DNA of 64,000 nt from Arthrobotrys musiformis (Eukaryota > Ascomycota > Orbiliomycetes > Orbiliales > Orbiliaceae): positions 1 to 64,000 of the forward strand of contig JAVHJL010000010.1 in assembly GCA_036971715.1 (NCBI GenBank), read 5' to 3'. Every line of letters begins with the position of its first letter. The stretch's first letter is position 1. The notes below the pieces were generated by a model, which saw only the letters and a program-made list of their open reading frames with translations, did not search any database and was not told where the DNA came from. Below are positions 47,901 to 59,099 of this stretch, in pieces. The position numbers and the translations under genes were made by a program.

Positions 47901-50900
47901 AAAAATACTATACAATATAATTTCTGCAATATTATTCAAGATCCTCTTTAAAAAGATAAAGTTTCTGTTAAATTTAATATAATATAATAATTTATTATTG
48001 CTGATTTTGAAAAAATTTAACAACAAATTATTAAATAATTTTATGAAATTATGTTATAAATTTTTTTAAATACTTATATAGATATTCTAAAATTAAGTAT
48101 TCTTATAAATATTGATAATAAGGAAATATCTTTTTTTTTTTATTTACCTAATATTTAAAAATATTATTGGGTATAGAATAATTTAGTTTTTGGTAATCAT
48201 ATTAGATATGAATGATAGAAAAATGAATAATTAATTTAATATTATGAATATAAGGAAGGATTTTATTAAAAAATAATTTTAAAAGATTTTAAATTTAAAA
48301 ATATTTTTATATATTTTAGGGTAATTTATTATTAATTTTTATTTATTATATCTAAAGAAACTTTCAATTATTTATAATAAATTGGTTTTAATGAAGATTA
48401 TAAATAAATTAATATTATTTTTTTTTTATTTTTTAATTAAAATAATAATAATAATTTTCTTTTTTTATTAGCTAAAGAAAAAGTTAATAATATTATTCTT
48501 TTTGAAAAAAAATAAATTTAATATATGGATTATCAAAAATTAATTTCTACCTAATATAAATACTATAATAGAATATATAATTAATAAAATATTTAATATT
48601 TTGATTATTACCATATTTTCATTATTAAATATATAAAATATAACTTTATAAAAGAAAAACAATAAATTAATTTTATTTTTCATCAAAAAGCCTTTTATTA
48701 TATTAATATAAATTTCTATAAAAAAATGTTTGCAAATTATTAGGAAAACTACCATATTATAATAAAAAATAATAATACTAAATTAGTTATTTATAAATTT
48801 TCAAAATTACTACCTATTATTGGAATTATATAAGAAAAGCGCTTTTTATATTATTTTTATATAATTTATAAAGTTTAATAATTTTTTTATAACCAAATTC
48901 TTAAATTATATTTTTGATATTACTATAATTAGAAAAATATAATAGAATATATTATTATATTAGCAATTTGTAAAAATAAATATTATAACTCTAATTACTT
49001 TTTCATTTGCTAACTTTGCTTAAAAAAACTTATCCTTTTTATATAAATTTAACTAAAATTTTATAAAGATTTCTACCAAATATATAATTTTAATCTTTAT
49101 TAATATTATTAAATTTATAATAATTTATTTATAATTATTAATCTAATAAAAAGTTATTTTAATTATTACTTTAAATTTAAATATAAATAAAGATAAAAAT
49201 ACTAATTCTGTTTTCTAAATACTTAAATCTAATTTTATAACTACTTCAACTTATATACAAAGTATATTAAATATTGGATCAATAAAACACAAAATCCTTA
49301 TTACTTTAAATTAATAAATCTAAAAAAAAAAGAATATTCTAAAATCAAAATATTATTACTACTTTTATAATAGATATTTTAATTAATAAAAAGGCTATAA
49401 AATTTATTTTATGATATAATATTCCCATATTTCAAATATAAAAATCCAAAATCTATAATACTTTTACTTAGTTTTATTATTATAAATATTTTTTTAAGAT
49501 ATTAATAATAACTAATTAAATTATAAACTTGAAAAATATAATGAATAAGTTAACATTCTTTTAAAATTTACTAAAAATTTAAATTAGAACAGTTTTAAAA
49601 ATTGATGCCTTTTGAACAGTCTAATATTTATATTATAAAAATAAAACCTATGTTTTTTAAAATTCTATAATTCCAACTTTTTAAATAATATCTTATAATA
49701 TCTACTTATATTAATAAATCACAAATCAATACCTTTCTTAATAATAATATTAAAAACTCTTTTATTTACTTAAAGATAGTCACACAATTTAATTTATTTA
49801 TTATAAAACTTACAAATTCAATTACAGTTTTTGCCTTTAATTATAAGAAAATTAAAACTATTATTTATTAAGTTTATTTTAAATTTCTTATTAAAAAATA
49901 TTTTAGTTAATATTTTGAAAATAATTTATAATCTAGTTATTGGATATCTCTGGTTATAATAATATAATCCTAAAATTGACTAGAAATATGGAATTTTCGA
50001 ATTCTCTTAATGTTTATGTAAGAAAATCATATACAAGAAAATAAGAATTATATAATATTAAAAAAAAGTTTATTTAAACTTTACTATCTGAATGATGATT
50101 AAAGAAATTAATAATTATTTAAAAAATAAACCAAAAATTTTTCAATATTTTCTATTAAAAGCAAAAGAAATAGTTTAAACCAAAAAAAATAAGGTATTTT
50201 TTTAGGTTAAACTAAAAAATCAAATTATTTTTGAACCATTACTAGAAGACATTTTTTTATTAAAAATCAATTAATTTATATATTATATCTTTCTTAAGAA
50301 AAGAATGTAACTTTGTTTGTTTTCTATATATGTATGCATAGAAGAAGAAACTGCTACTTTTTGAGAATATATTGATGAAAATCTTTATAATAAATATATC
50401 TGATTTTTAAACTTTTTAATAAAATATTCTATTCTTTTTATATTAAAATTTAATAGTAAATTATAAATTTACATTAATTATAAAAGCTTTAATAATATTA
50501 TAATTAAAGATATTAGTCTTTTCCCTTTTATTAGTAAATTTTTTAATAAACTTGTAGGAGTTGAGATCTTTACTAAATTTGACTTTATCTTTGCATATTC
50601 TAATATATGAATTAATTTTAAAAAAAAATAAAAAATAGTTTTTAGATGTTGCTATAGATTATTTAAGTATATGGTAATGTTTTTTTGGGTTTATTAATAT
50701 TTTTATATTTTTTTAAGCTTTTATAAATTATATTTTATGAGATTATATTAATATAATTTATATAGTTTACTTAGATGATATCTTCATTTATAGTAAGAAT
50801 TTGGAAAAATATAAAAAATATATTAATTTAATACTTGATGTTTTAAGAAAATATGATGTACGATATTTCTTTGATAAGTCTAAATTTACTATTATAGAAT

Positions 50901-51472
50901 ATAAATTTTTAAAAATTATAGTTATTTTGAATGATATTAAAATAGATTTATAGAAGGTTTAAGTTATTTAGGAATAACCTTTACTGGAAGATGTTAAAGA
51001 TATATAATCATTTTTAAAATTTTGCAATTATTACTAATGATTTATTTGAAAATATAGTTTTATATTAATAGTTTTTACAATATTTGAAAGATTTAAAACT
51101 TTTAAAATTTTAAAAAATACTTTTATATTTACCCTAATATTTAAGATTTATGATCTGAAATTTTTTACTAAAATAGAAATAAATATTTTAATTGCTATTT
51201 TAAAAATATGCCTTTTATAGTAATATTCTGATTAAGAATAATATCTAATTACTTATTTTTCTTATAAATTTGATCTTACATAATTATGATATTTAATATA
51301 TGATAAAGAATTTATGGTTATTGTAAAAGTTTGTAAAAAATAACATATCTATTTTTAAATTAAGGAATTTTTTATAGTTCTTTTTAACCATAAAACCTTT
51401 ATCTTTTTTCTAATTATAAAGGAATTTAGTTGTAGATAAGTTTGCTAGTGGAAATTCCTTTCAGAATATAAT

Positions 51473-51796
51473 ATGAAAATTGTCTATTTTAAAGATAAAG
51501 AAAATGTTCTGGTAGATGCAATAAATCAACAATCAGACCTTATAAAAGGAATAGAGCCTGACAAAGGAGTTATTTTATTAAAAAAAAGAACTTATATTAC
51601 TATCAATAAATCTCTCAACCTTATAGAACACCATATCAAAAATGAATTCCAAGCCCAATTTATAAATAACTACCAACAAAATTCAATAGCAAAAAAAATC
51701 TTAAAAAAACCCCAAAACCCACCAAAATACTATACACTACATAAAGGAATTATTATATTTAGAGAATTTCTCTATATTCCAACCAAAAAATTTTAG
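51473..51796 (+). pseudogene. Open fragment of Gypsy-A pol (RNase H end to integrase start)
   Basis: An open stretch of 107 codons. Its start, IVYFKDKENVLVDAINQQSDL, matches the conserved end of gypsy RNase H, where the usual motif is a basic-Gly-N-x-x-ADALSRR stretch. The rest is the linker to integrase, ending in FLYIPTKKF followed by a stop and then the HNSEIHNH zinc-binding start. It is a piece of pol, not an independent gene. Its survival shows that this part of copy C was less mutated than the flanks. Confidence 0.85.
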
Positions 51797-52610
51797 AAGA
51801 AAATCATTACCCAATACCATAATTCAGAAATACATAATCACTTAAATATTGATCAAATACAAAAACTTATTACCAAAATATACTTTTAATTCTAAATAAG
51901 AAAATATATCAAAGAATATATTAAAACCTATATGTATTGTAAAAACAAACCCAATCAATATAAACCATATAGTACACTCCAACCTCATAATATACCCAAT
52001 ACATCTTTTAAAATCATTACATATAACTTTATTTAAAAAATACCACACACACAATATGCTCTCACCAATACCATTTATAACAAAATATTAATTATCATTG
52101 ATAAATTCTCAAAAACCACTATCTTTATTCCATAGTACAATTAATAGAAAATTAAAGAATTCTAATAAATATATCACTAATATATCTTTTCCAAATATAA
52201 AATCCAGTAAAAGTATATTTATAATAAAAACCCATTTTTTATTAGTAAATATTAACAATCAATTATAAATTAAATAAGATTAAAAATTAATATTGCAATA
52301 AAATCTTATTTTTAAATTAATAAAGTTTTAGAATGCTTTATTCAAATTTTTAAAATATATTTCTAAAACTTTTTTAATTATACCCAAAATAATTAAATAT
52401 TTCTTCTATTTTTAGCAAAATTCATATATAATATATTCTAATACAATACTACCAAACATATTTTATATAAAATATTATATAAATAAAATCCTAAAGTTTT
52501 CCTACTTTTACTCCTTCCAAAAGAAATTATATCAGAAGTTAAAAAACATATAAAACAAATGAAAAACTTTTATAATATCCTTAAAAAAGACTTTAAATTT
52601 TCTCAAAAAC

Positions 52611-52620
52611 AAATAACCCA
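52611..52620. repeat. Target-site duplication of SINE copy 1 (left)
   Basis: AAATAACCCA precedes the inverted SINE tail and is repeated at 53431-53440. It may extend by TTATTAT, which cannot be told from the tail. Confidence 0.92.
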
Positions 52621-53429
52621 TTATTATTATTATTATTTATCATACACGCATGCAACCTTTCGGTTATGGCGGATTGTAGATATCTAATTATAGATAATAA
52701 CATGAAAGAAGTGAATACAAGCCAGAATCTTTACATGATTAGGATGTTGGAGATTTTCGGTATTTTTTTAGAATCTATCTACATTAAATTCCTTTGTATA
52801 TAATTCTACTATTCCAATTTAGTAGAGAATGCGCCGTATATCTGTTGTTTTTACCCATCCACTTTGATGTAATATTAGAAAATTACTATATTCAGAACAA
52901 TCCACAAGTGTGGGTTCTAATTATAGATATATTTTCTTAAGATTATTACTTTTTATACTTCTGTAACTGAAGTCCAGTTCTAAAACAGGAACTAGGCTGT
53001 TCTATTTTTTAAGTAGTAGAACTACTTCTATTTTTAAGTAGTAGAACTACTAGTACTGTTTTTATTGTGATGTACTCACACATATCTTTTACAGAGATTA
53101 CTGTCTATTTTTAAGTAGTAGAACTACTTCTATTTTTTATAGTAGATAGAACTACTGTTTGATTTTTATTCTAAAGTTCAAACTGTGTTGTGCGAGGAAA
53201 ACAAACAACAACACCCTTAAAACAAACTTAGATGTCAAACACATCAAGATACAACTATAGTTGGTGTAAAACTAGTGAGTTGTTTCTTTTTGCATTTATT
53301 TTCGGGTAAAAGAAATAAAACCCCGAAAATTAATTTGCAAAATATGGTGGAGATGGTAGGAATCGAACCCACACAGGCTGGGGAGACCTGTTTCCAAGCC
53401 TAGCATCACACCCACTAGGCCACACCTCC
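52621..53429 (-). mobile_element. SINE copy 1 (minus): tRNA-like head, LINE-like tail
   Basis: About 810 bp, nearly identical to the copy at 55993-56802 but inverted. On the minus strand it starts GGAGGTGTGG and ends in GATAAATAATAATAAT. The head (53345-53429) folds as a tRNA-like structure with A and B boxes. The tail carries the LINE 3' sequence CCGCCATAACCGAAAGGTTG. It is flanked by AAATAACCCA duplications, proving transposition as a unit. It lies within the integrase region of Gypsy-A copy C, whose sequence is continuous across it. There is no protein-coding capacity and it is not RIP-mutated. Confidence 0.93.
53345..53429 (-). ncRNA. tRNA-like head of SINE copy 1
   Basis: Same 85-nt head as in SINE copy 2, inverted: a 7-bp acceptor-like stem, A box TGGCCTAGTGG, B box GGTTCGATTCC and a terminal ACCA. 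It belongs to the SINE and is not a cellular tRNA gene. Confidence 0.85.
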
Positions 53430-53430
53430 T

Positions 53431-53440
53431 AAATAACCCA
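53431..53440. repeat. Target-site duplication of SINE copy 1 (right)
   Basis: AAATAACCCA, identical to 52611-52620. Confidence 0.92.
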
Positions 53441-55979
53441 TTATTATAATAAAAATTATTTAAAAGCTTTATTATTAAAAAAAAAAGATAAAACATATTT
53501 ACTTATATAAAATTTAAAAAATAAGTATTTTAATAAAAAACTTAACTATTAGAAATTTAATTTTTATATAATTAAAAAATAACTTAAAAAATATTAATAT
53601 AAATTAGATATACCTAGACTTTTAAAAATCTATCATATATTTTATATATTAGTTTTTAAATTAATTTTACTAAAATTTTAAAAAAACTTAAATAATATTA
53701 AAATAAAATATAATAACTTTATTAAATATAATGTAAAAAAAATCCTTAAAAAACCTAATAAAAATAATAAATACCTTATTTAATAATCTCAATCCTACAG
53801 TCCAAAAAATAACTTTTAATAATTAAAAGAAAATATCTCCCTTAAACTCATCTAGTCTTTTCTAAAACAACCCAAAATACCTATTTAACAAAATACTACA
53901 AATTTAAAGAAAAAATATAAACAATTTAAAAAAATTTAAAATTAATATTATTTTAAATATATTATTATTTTATAATTCTTATTTATTTATATTTCTAACT
54001 ATATACACAATTTATTAAGCACCACCTATACTTCTCATTTCAATACTCCTCCAATTCCTCTAATAAACAAAAAAGTACTTCTTATTCTATATAATATACC
54101 AAAATTACCAAAAATATATTTGCATATACTATTTAAATAATATAGCCTATAAATAAAATATCAATTACTAATAATTTAATATATTAAAAAAGGATATCTT
54201 AATAAAACATATTTATATATATTATTAAAAATAAGGAATAAAAAGAAAAAAAAAACCATTTAACTTATAAACCTGATTTCCCATATATACCTCCCATAAA
54301 AGATTCTATTAAAAAAATAGAATCTTTCATAATACTTTTAAAAAGATCCAAATTATTTAATACAAAACTTTCTTAAAAATATTATTTTATAACTATAAAT
54401 TTTAAATATTTTTTATTTTCAAATTCTATATTAAAAACTTTCCCATTATCCACTAAATAAAAACCTAAATTAAAATTCATCATCTCCTCATAAGTAAATT
54501 TTAGAATATGATAATAATTTACCAATTCCTTAAAAATTAAAAAACCCCCATTTTTTTTAAAACTAGAATTTTCTGATTCTTCCAATAACTTTAATTCCAC
54601 CTTAATATAAGCCATACTTTTATAATATTTACTAATAATAACTTACATTTTTTGCTAATAATATTTATATTTTGATATAATAATGTTAAATTTACTAAAA
54701 GATTTTTAAAAATCCTCTTAGGATTTTAACATTTGTTTCTGAAAACTAAGCATTACTTTTTAATTTTTATTTATTTTCTTCTGTTTTTCCCAAACCTCTT
54801 TCTCTGTAACTTCAAAGTAAGCTACCATTTCCTGAAGCTCTTTTGCCTTCTTTCAACGAATATTCAAAATACAATCTACTAATAAAAAGGGTTAGCCTTG
54901 ATAAAAACAAAACTCAAAAAGGCTATTTATATAAAATAATATTACAACTACTCTTCCCCTACTTGATGTAGACTAAATACTTTAAAAAACCTTTTATAAC
55001 AAAACACTTATATTTATTCCAAATACCATTAATCACAACCAATTTCTAAAAGAAATCTGAATTTTTCTATTTCTTTTGTTTGTTAAATCCTTTTCTGATA
55101 TTTAAATCTTAATAACTCTAATTAAGATTTATGATATTTTGAAACTTTATTTTTTGACATATTTTTGCCTAAAAAAGTATTGTTTAAATATATCTGATTT
55201 TATGCACTAAATTATTAAAACACAAAAATATTTAAAAGTTTAAGTTTTAATTTTTAATTTCTAATAAATTTAATTATATTTATATACTATTATGCTTATA
55301 TAATCCTATATACAATATAGAATTTATCGCCTATAGCATTTCCAACATAAAATTATTCTTTTAACAAATTTTTTATACAATAATATTCTCTAACCAAATT
55401 TTCTATATACTAAAATATACTGCGCAGGATTTTTTTATATAGATTTAACATTCCTAAACATCTTATTTTCTATCTACGAAATATCCCCACATAAGAATTT
55501 TATATAATAAAGTTTTTTTTAAAAAAAAAAATAGTATTATACCCACACTATATAACTATTTTCAATTAAACATATAACTTAGCACAACAAACATACTTCT
55601 AATTCTACATTTCAATTATCCCACAAAAAGATTTAATTCATAATTTATTTATTCATCTTATAAACATTTATTCAAAAGAAATAAATCTATTTCCTACATC
55701 ATATAGAATATGTTATTTAACACAACACATTCAATTTTATTCAACCAATGGAAATCTTAGCCACTGGTCCATCCCGTTTCTTATGCAATATTTATCACAA
55801 CACATGTACAACATCTCATTACTCATCAATGTGCTCGTCTCTAAAAAACAAGCAATAAACAACCAGACAAGCAATAATTTTATATACAATTTATCTTTTA
55901 TATAAAAACTTCATCATATATTTAAAATCCCCTTAAGCAATAGTAGTTCTTAGATTTTTTTTTAAAAACTCCATCAATC

Positions 55980-55992
55980 AACTTATCAACTA
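55980..55992. repeat. Target-site duplication of SINE copy 2 (left)
   Basis: AACTTATCAACTA, identical to 56803-56815. Confidence 0.95.
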
Positions 55993-55999
55993 GGAGGTG

Positions 56000-56010
56000 T
56001 GGCCTAGTGG
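56000..56010 (+). promoter_or_regulatory. RNA polymerase III A box in SINE head
   Basis: TGGCCTAGTGG matches the A-box consensus TRGYNNARNGG at every position and sits 8 bases from the element start, as in tRNA genes. Confidence 0.85.
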
Positions 56011-56052
56011 GTGTGATGCTAGGCTTGGAAACAGGTCTCCCCAGCCTGTGTG

Positions 56053-56063
56053 GGTTCGATTCC
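56053..56063 (+). promoter_or_regulatory. RNA polymerase III B box in SINE head
   Basis: GGTTCGATTCC matches the B-box consensus GGTTCGANTCC exactly and lies 43 bases downstream of the A box, within the normal range. Confidence 0.9.
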
Positions 56064-56802
56064 TACCATCTCCACCATATTTTGCAAATTAATTTTCGGG
56101 GTTTTATTTCTTTTACCCGAAAATAAATGCAAAAAGAAACAACTCACTAGTTTTACACCAACTATAGTTGTATCTTGATGTGTTTGACATCTAAGTTTGT
56201 TTTAAGGGTGTTGTTGTTTGTTTTCCTCGCACAACACAGTTTGAACTTTAGAATAAAAATCAAACAGTAGTTCTATCTACTATAAAAAATAGAAGTAGTT
56301 CTACTACTTAAAAATAGACAGTAATCTCTGTAAAAAGATATGTGTGAGTACATCACAATAAAAACAGTACTAGTAGTTCTACTACTTAAAAATAGAAGTA
56401 GTTCTACTACTTAAAAAAATAGAACAGCCTAGTTCCTGTTTTAGAACTGGACTTCAGTTACAGAAGTATAAAAAGTAATAATCTTAAGAAAATATATCTA
56501 TAATTAGAACCCACACTTGTGGATTGTTCTGAATATAGTAATTTTCTAATATTACATCAAAGTGGATGGGTAAAAACAACAGATATACGGCGCATTCTCT
56601 ACTAAATTGGAATAGTAGAATTATATACAAAGGAATTTAATGTAGATAGATTCTAAAAAAAATACCGAAAATCTCCAACATCCTAATCATGTAAAGATTC
56701 TGGCTTGTATTCACTTCTTTCATGTTATTATCTATAATTAGATATCTACAATCCGCCATAACCGAAAGGTTGCATGCGTGTATGATAAATAATAATAATA
56801 AT

Positions 56803-56815
56803 AACTTATCAACTA
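56803..56815. repeat. Target-site duplication of SINE copy 2 (right)
   Basis: AACTTATCAACTA directly after the (AAT)n tail, identical to 55980-55992. Confidence 0.95.
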
Positions 56816-57030
56816 TTTTTATTAGTTCACTACCCAATAATAAAGTTTTGAAACAATCTTATAAGTCTTTTACTTATTCTACTATATTATACTTTCTATA
56901 TATAATTTTATTAGTTCCACCGAATACTGATTGTTCTTTCTAAGAGATCTGAACTAATAGAGTTGAGAAACCAGCAAGGTGCTAGGCTTGTTTGGGAATC
57001 CTGCCAAGGAGACCTGGGCAAGGTGTAACA

Positions 57031-57035
57031 CTTTT
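57031..57035. repeat. Target-site duplication of Gypsy-A copy C (right)
   Basis: CTTTT, matching 45805-45809. Confidence 0.88.
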
Positions 57036-58937
57036 ATTCTTATTTTTTTTTTTAATTTCCAAAATTAAATTTTTTGATATATTTATTATTATTATTATTA
57101 TACTTTTTTTTTTTTTTATAAAAAAATTAATTAATATAAGTCTTAAAATTAATATCATCAATTTCAATAACATATTATTATATTTTTATATAAATTATAA
57201 AAAATTATTTTATATTTTTAAATTCTTTCTCATAAATATAAATATATTATTAGAGTTTTATTTTAAATCTTTTATAAATATAATAATATATATAAATTAA
57301 ATTTAATTTACTTAACAAAAACTATAAATTTATTAAATTTTTAAAAATAATTATAAATAAAATTAATTTATTTAAAAATAATAATTTTTTATGAAATTTT
57401 TACAATCTTATCATCTTTATTATACTATTATCTAAAAAAATTAATAAAGCAATTATAATCTATTATCATATTTTCTATATTTAGATTTTTTTCTCCTTTA
57501 TTTTTACTAAACATGTAATTTTAATAATAAATATATTTTTAAAAAATAATATTATTAAAATATATTTTTATAAATAAAATTTTAATTCTATTATCAAAAA
57601 ATCAAAAAACTTAAAATTAAAAATAAATATCAAATTATTAAAAAAAAATAATCAAATTTTCCAAAAATTTATTAAATTTTATTAAATCACCAATTTATAA
57701 TATTTTAATTTCAAATTTTTTAAAGAATTTATTACACTTATTTTTATTTAAAATAATTCTATTTATTAAAATTTAATTATCATCCTAAAATTTTCTTTTT
57801 TTAACTATATAACTTTCGAATTTTTTTAAAATTTTTTAATTTATTCTTTAATCTTTAATAAAAAATAAAAAATTCAAATTTTTTTTTATAATTTTTTTAT
57901 TATTTTCCATATTATTATTTAATTTTTTTCATTTTTCTAATTTTACTAATTATTATTTAAATAATTATATTAAAGATTATTATTATATATTCTTATTTTT
58001 AAACTATTCTATATAATTTTTCTTTTAAAAAATAAATTAATACTAAATCAAATATAAAATCTTTTATTTCAAAATTTATTTATATTACTAAATTTATATA
58101 TTCTATTATTAATTAATTATTATTATTAATTTCTAAAAAAGTTTTAAATTTTTTTTTAAAAAATAATTTATACTTATCACTACTATCATTATCGTTTAAA
58201 CCATAGTCGATTATCTACTATATTAACATACATTATTTATTTTACTAAAAATTAAATTAATCAAAATATTACACTTTATCTAAATTTTTTTAATAGGATT
58301 TTTAAATAAGTTTAACATTTTACTAGTTTTTTAATTTTATGAATTCAAATTTTTTAGAAAAAACAATTAATACTTAATAAAAACTAATAAAATTATATAT
58401 AAAAAATATAATACAATTTAATAAATAAAAAAGCTTATAAAACTATTCAAAACTTTACTATTAAATAATAAACTAATAAAAATAATTAATAAATTAACCA
58501 ATAAAATTCCAAACAAGATTTAAAAACTACCATTATTCAAAAAAACCTTAAATACATAATAGAATTTCCATACAAAAATAAATTACATATAAAATCATTA
58601 CTCATCTAATTACTCATTACTCGTCTCAGAGAGACAAGCACATTGATAAATAATAAATCATTATACATATATTATAATAAACATTACATAAAAAACAAAA
58701 TAAACCAATAAATAAAATTTCCACTAATCAAACAAAACCAAATATATTATATCAAATAATATATTTTATATAATACAAAAAATCAACTTATTTTTTTCAA
58801 ACAAATATTTACAAAATAAATAAACAAATTATAAACTAAATCTTTCTATAAAATAAATAAAATGCAAAATCAGAAGTATGTTTATCGTGTTAAGCCATAT
58901 GCCTAATCAGGACTAGTCATATGGTGTAGGCGTGACA
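57036..58937 (-). mobile_element. Gypsy-A copy D, 5' part (minus): LTR, leader, gag
   Basis: On the minus strand this runs from the 5' LTR (58937 to 58267) through the leader (matching copy C 46473 onward, including TATGGTTTAAAC) into gag, and stops at 57036 where copy C is inserted. It continues at 45804. Frames are destroyed by AT conversion. The LTR outer end interrupts a Gypsy-B LTR. Confidence 0.87.
58267..58937 (-). repeat. Gypsy-A 5' LTR of copy D (minus), 671 bp
   Basis: On the minus strand it starts TGTCACGCCTACACCATATG and ends near GTGTAATA. The outer 60 bp (58878-58937) keep normal GC, including the CCATATG/CATATGG arms. The rest is AT-converted. A GC-kept patch GTCTCTCTGAGACGAG lies near 58622-58637 on the minus strand. 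Confidence 0.9.
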
Positions 58938-59099
58938 AATATATTACTTTTATTTTATAATATTTATATATTATTTTAATATTTTGATTAATTTTTATAT
59001 AATTTCTTATCTTTTATTATTTTATAATTTTATTAATTTAATATTTAAATATCTACACTTATTTTTATAGATAAAAATACTAAAAAAAAAATATTAGAG

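Larger units (their letters stand above)
48000..54700 (+). pseudogene. Gypsy-A pol relic: RT, RNase H, integrase (SINE inserted)
   Basis: RT spans about 50340-50960: readable pieces include LRICVNYKSFNN, then FTKFDF and an intact VYLDDIFIYSK at 50765-50797. RNase H follows, ending in the open stretch from 51473. The integrase zinc-binding region starts near 51817 (HNSEIHNHLN, then CKNKP), and the core near 52090 reads IIIDKFSKTTIFIP. These are standard Ty3/gypsy pol landmarks in standard order. A minus-oriented SINE sits at 52621-53429. The protease lies somewhere in 48000-49600 but no motif is clear. From 53450 to 54700 the sequence aligns with copy A but no domain is recognised. Confidence 0.82.
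55993..56077 (+). ncRNA. tRNA-like head of SINE copy 2, including CCA
   Basis: The first seven bases GGAGGTG pair with CATCTCC near the end (one G-T pair), followed by a discriminator-like A and CCA (56075-56077). A D-arm-like stem GCCTAG/CTAGGC and a variable-arm-like stem ACAGG/CCTGT are present. Length and the extra stem suggest a tRNA with a long variable arm (Ser/Leu type), but the anticodon arm does not fold cleanly and no identity is assigned. Confidence 0.85.
55993..56802 (+). mobile_element. SINE copy 2: tRNA-like head, structured body, LINE-like tail (810 bp)
   Basis: This non-autonomous element has perfect 13-bp duplications. Its parts are a tRNA-like head (55993-56077), a body with several hairpins (56078-56540), a 43-bp block matching LINE 3' UTR 34011-34053 with one mismatch (56547-56589), a unique stretch, and a terminal block with tail matching LINE 34231 onward (56752-56802). 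No ORF is meaningful. The RNA would be made by RNA polymerase III from the A and B boxes (known for tRNA-derived SINEs) and be copied by the LINE enzyme through the shared end (inference). It is long for a SINE. It is inserted in the 3' LTR of Gypsy-A copy C and unmutated. Confidence 0.94.
45810..57030 (+). mobile_element. Gypsy-A copy C: complete LTR retrotransposon carrying two SINEs
   Basis: This Ty3/gypsy-type element has a 663-bp 5' LTR, gag and pol relics on the plus strand and a 3' LTR interrupted by a SINE. A 5-bp duplication confirms insertion into copy D of its own family in the opposite orientation. It is the least mutated Gypsy-A copy and the reference for A and D. Without the two SINEs its length is about 9.6 kb, which is long for the group, and the extra length lies mostly downstream of the integrase. 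Confidence 0.9.
55535..57030 (+). repeat. Gypsy-A 3' LTR of copy C, interrupted by SINE copy 2
   Basis: Starts TATTATACCCACAC (ancestral TGTCACGCCCACAC) and ends GACCTGGGCAAGGTGTAACA. Removing the SINE and one 13-bp duplication leaves about 673 bp, close to the 663 bp of the 5' LTR. Its last 100 bp are GC-normal. Confidence 0.9.

Noticed and set aside
54300..54326. Perfect 10-bp inverted repeat AAGATTCTAT/ATAGAATCTT as a terminator or regulatory hairpin
   Set aside because: It is not kept in the matching part of copy A and such palindromes are frequent by chance in AT-rich DNA.
55993..56074. A functional cellular tRNA gene
   Set aside because: The tRNA-like part is joined to a body and tail that move with it, present twice with target duplications, and the anticodon arm does not fold cleanly.
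56992..57300. 102-codon open frame beginning in the Gypsy-A LTR end
   Set aside because: It crosses from the LTR of copy C into copy D and is a low-complexity Phe/Ile/Lys sequence.
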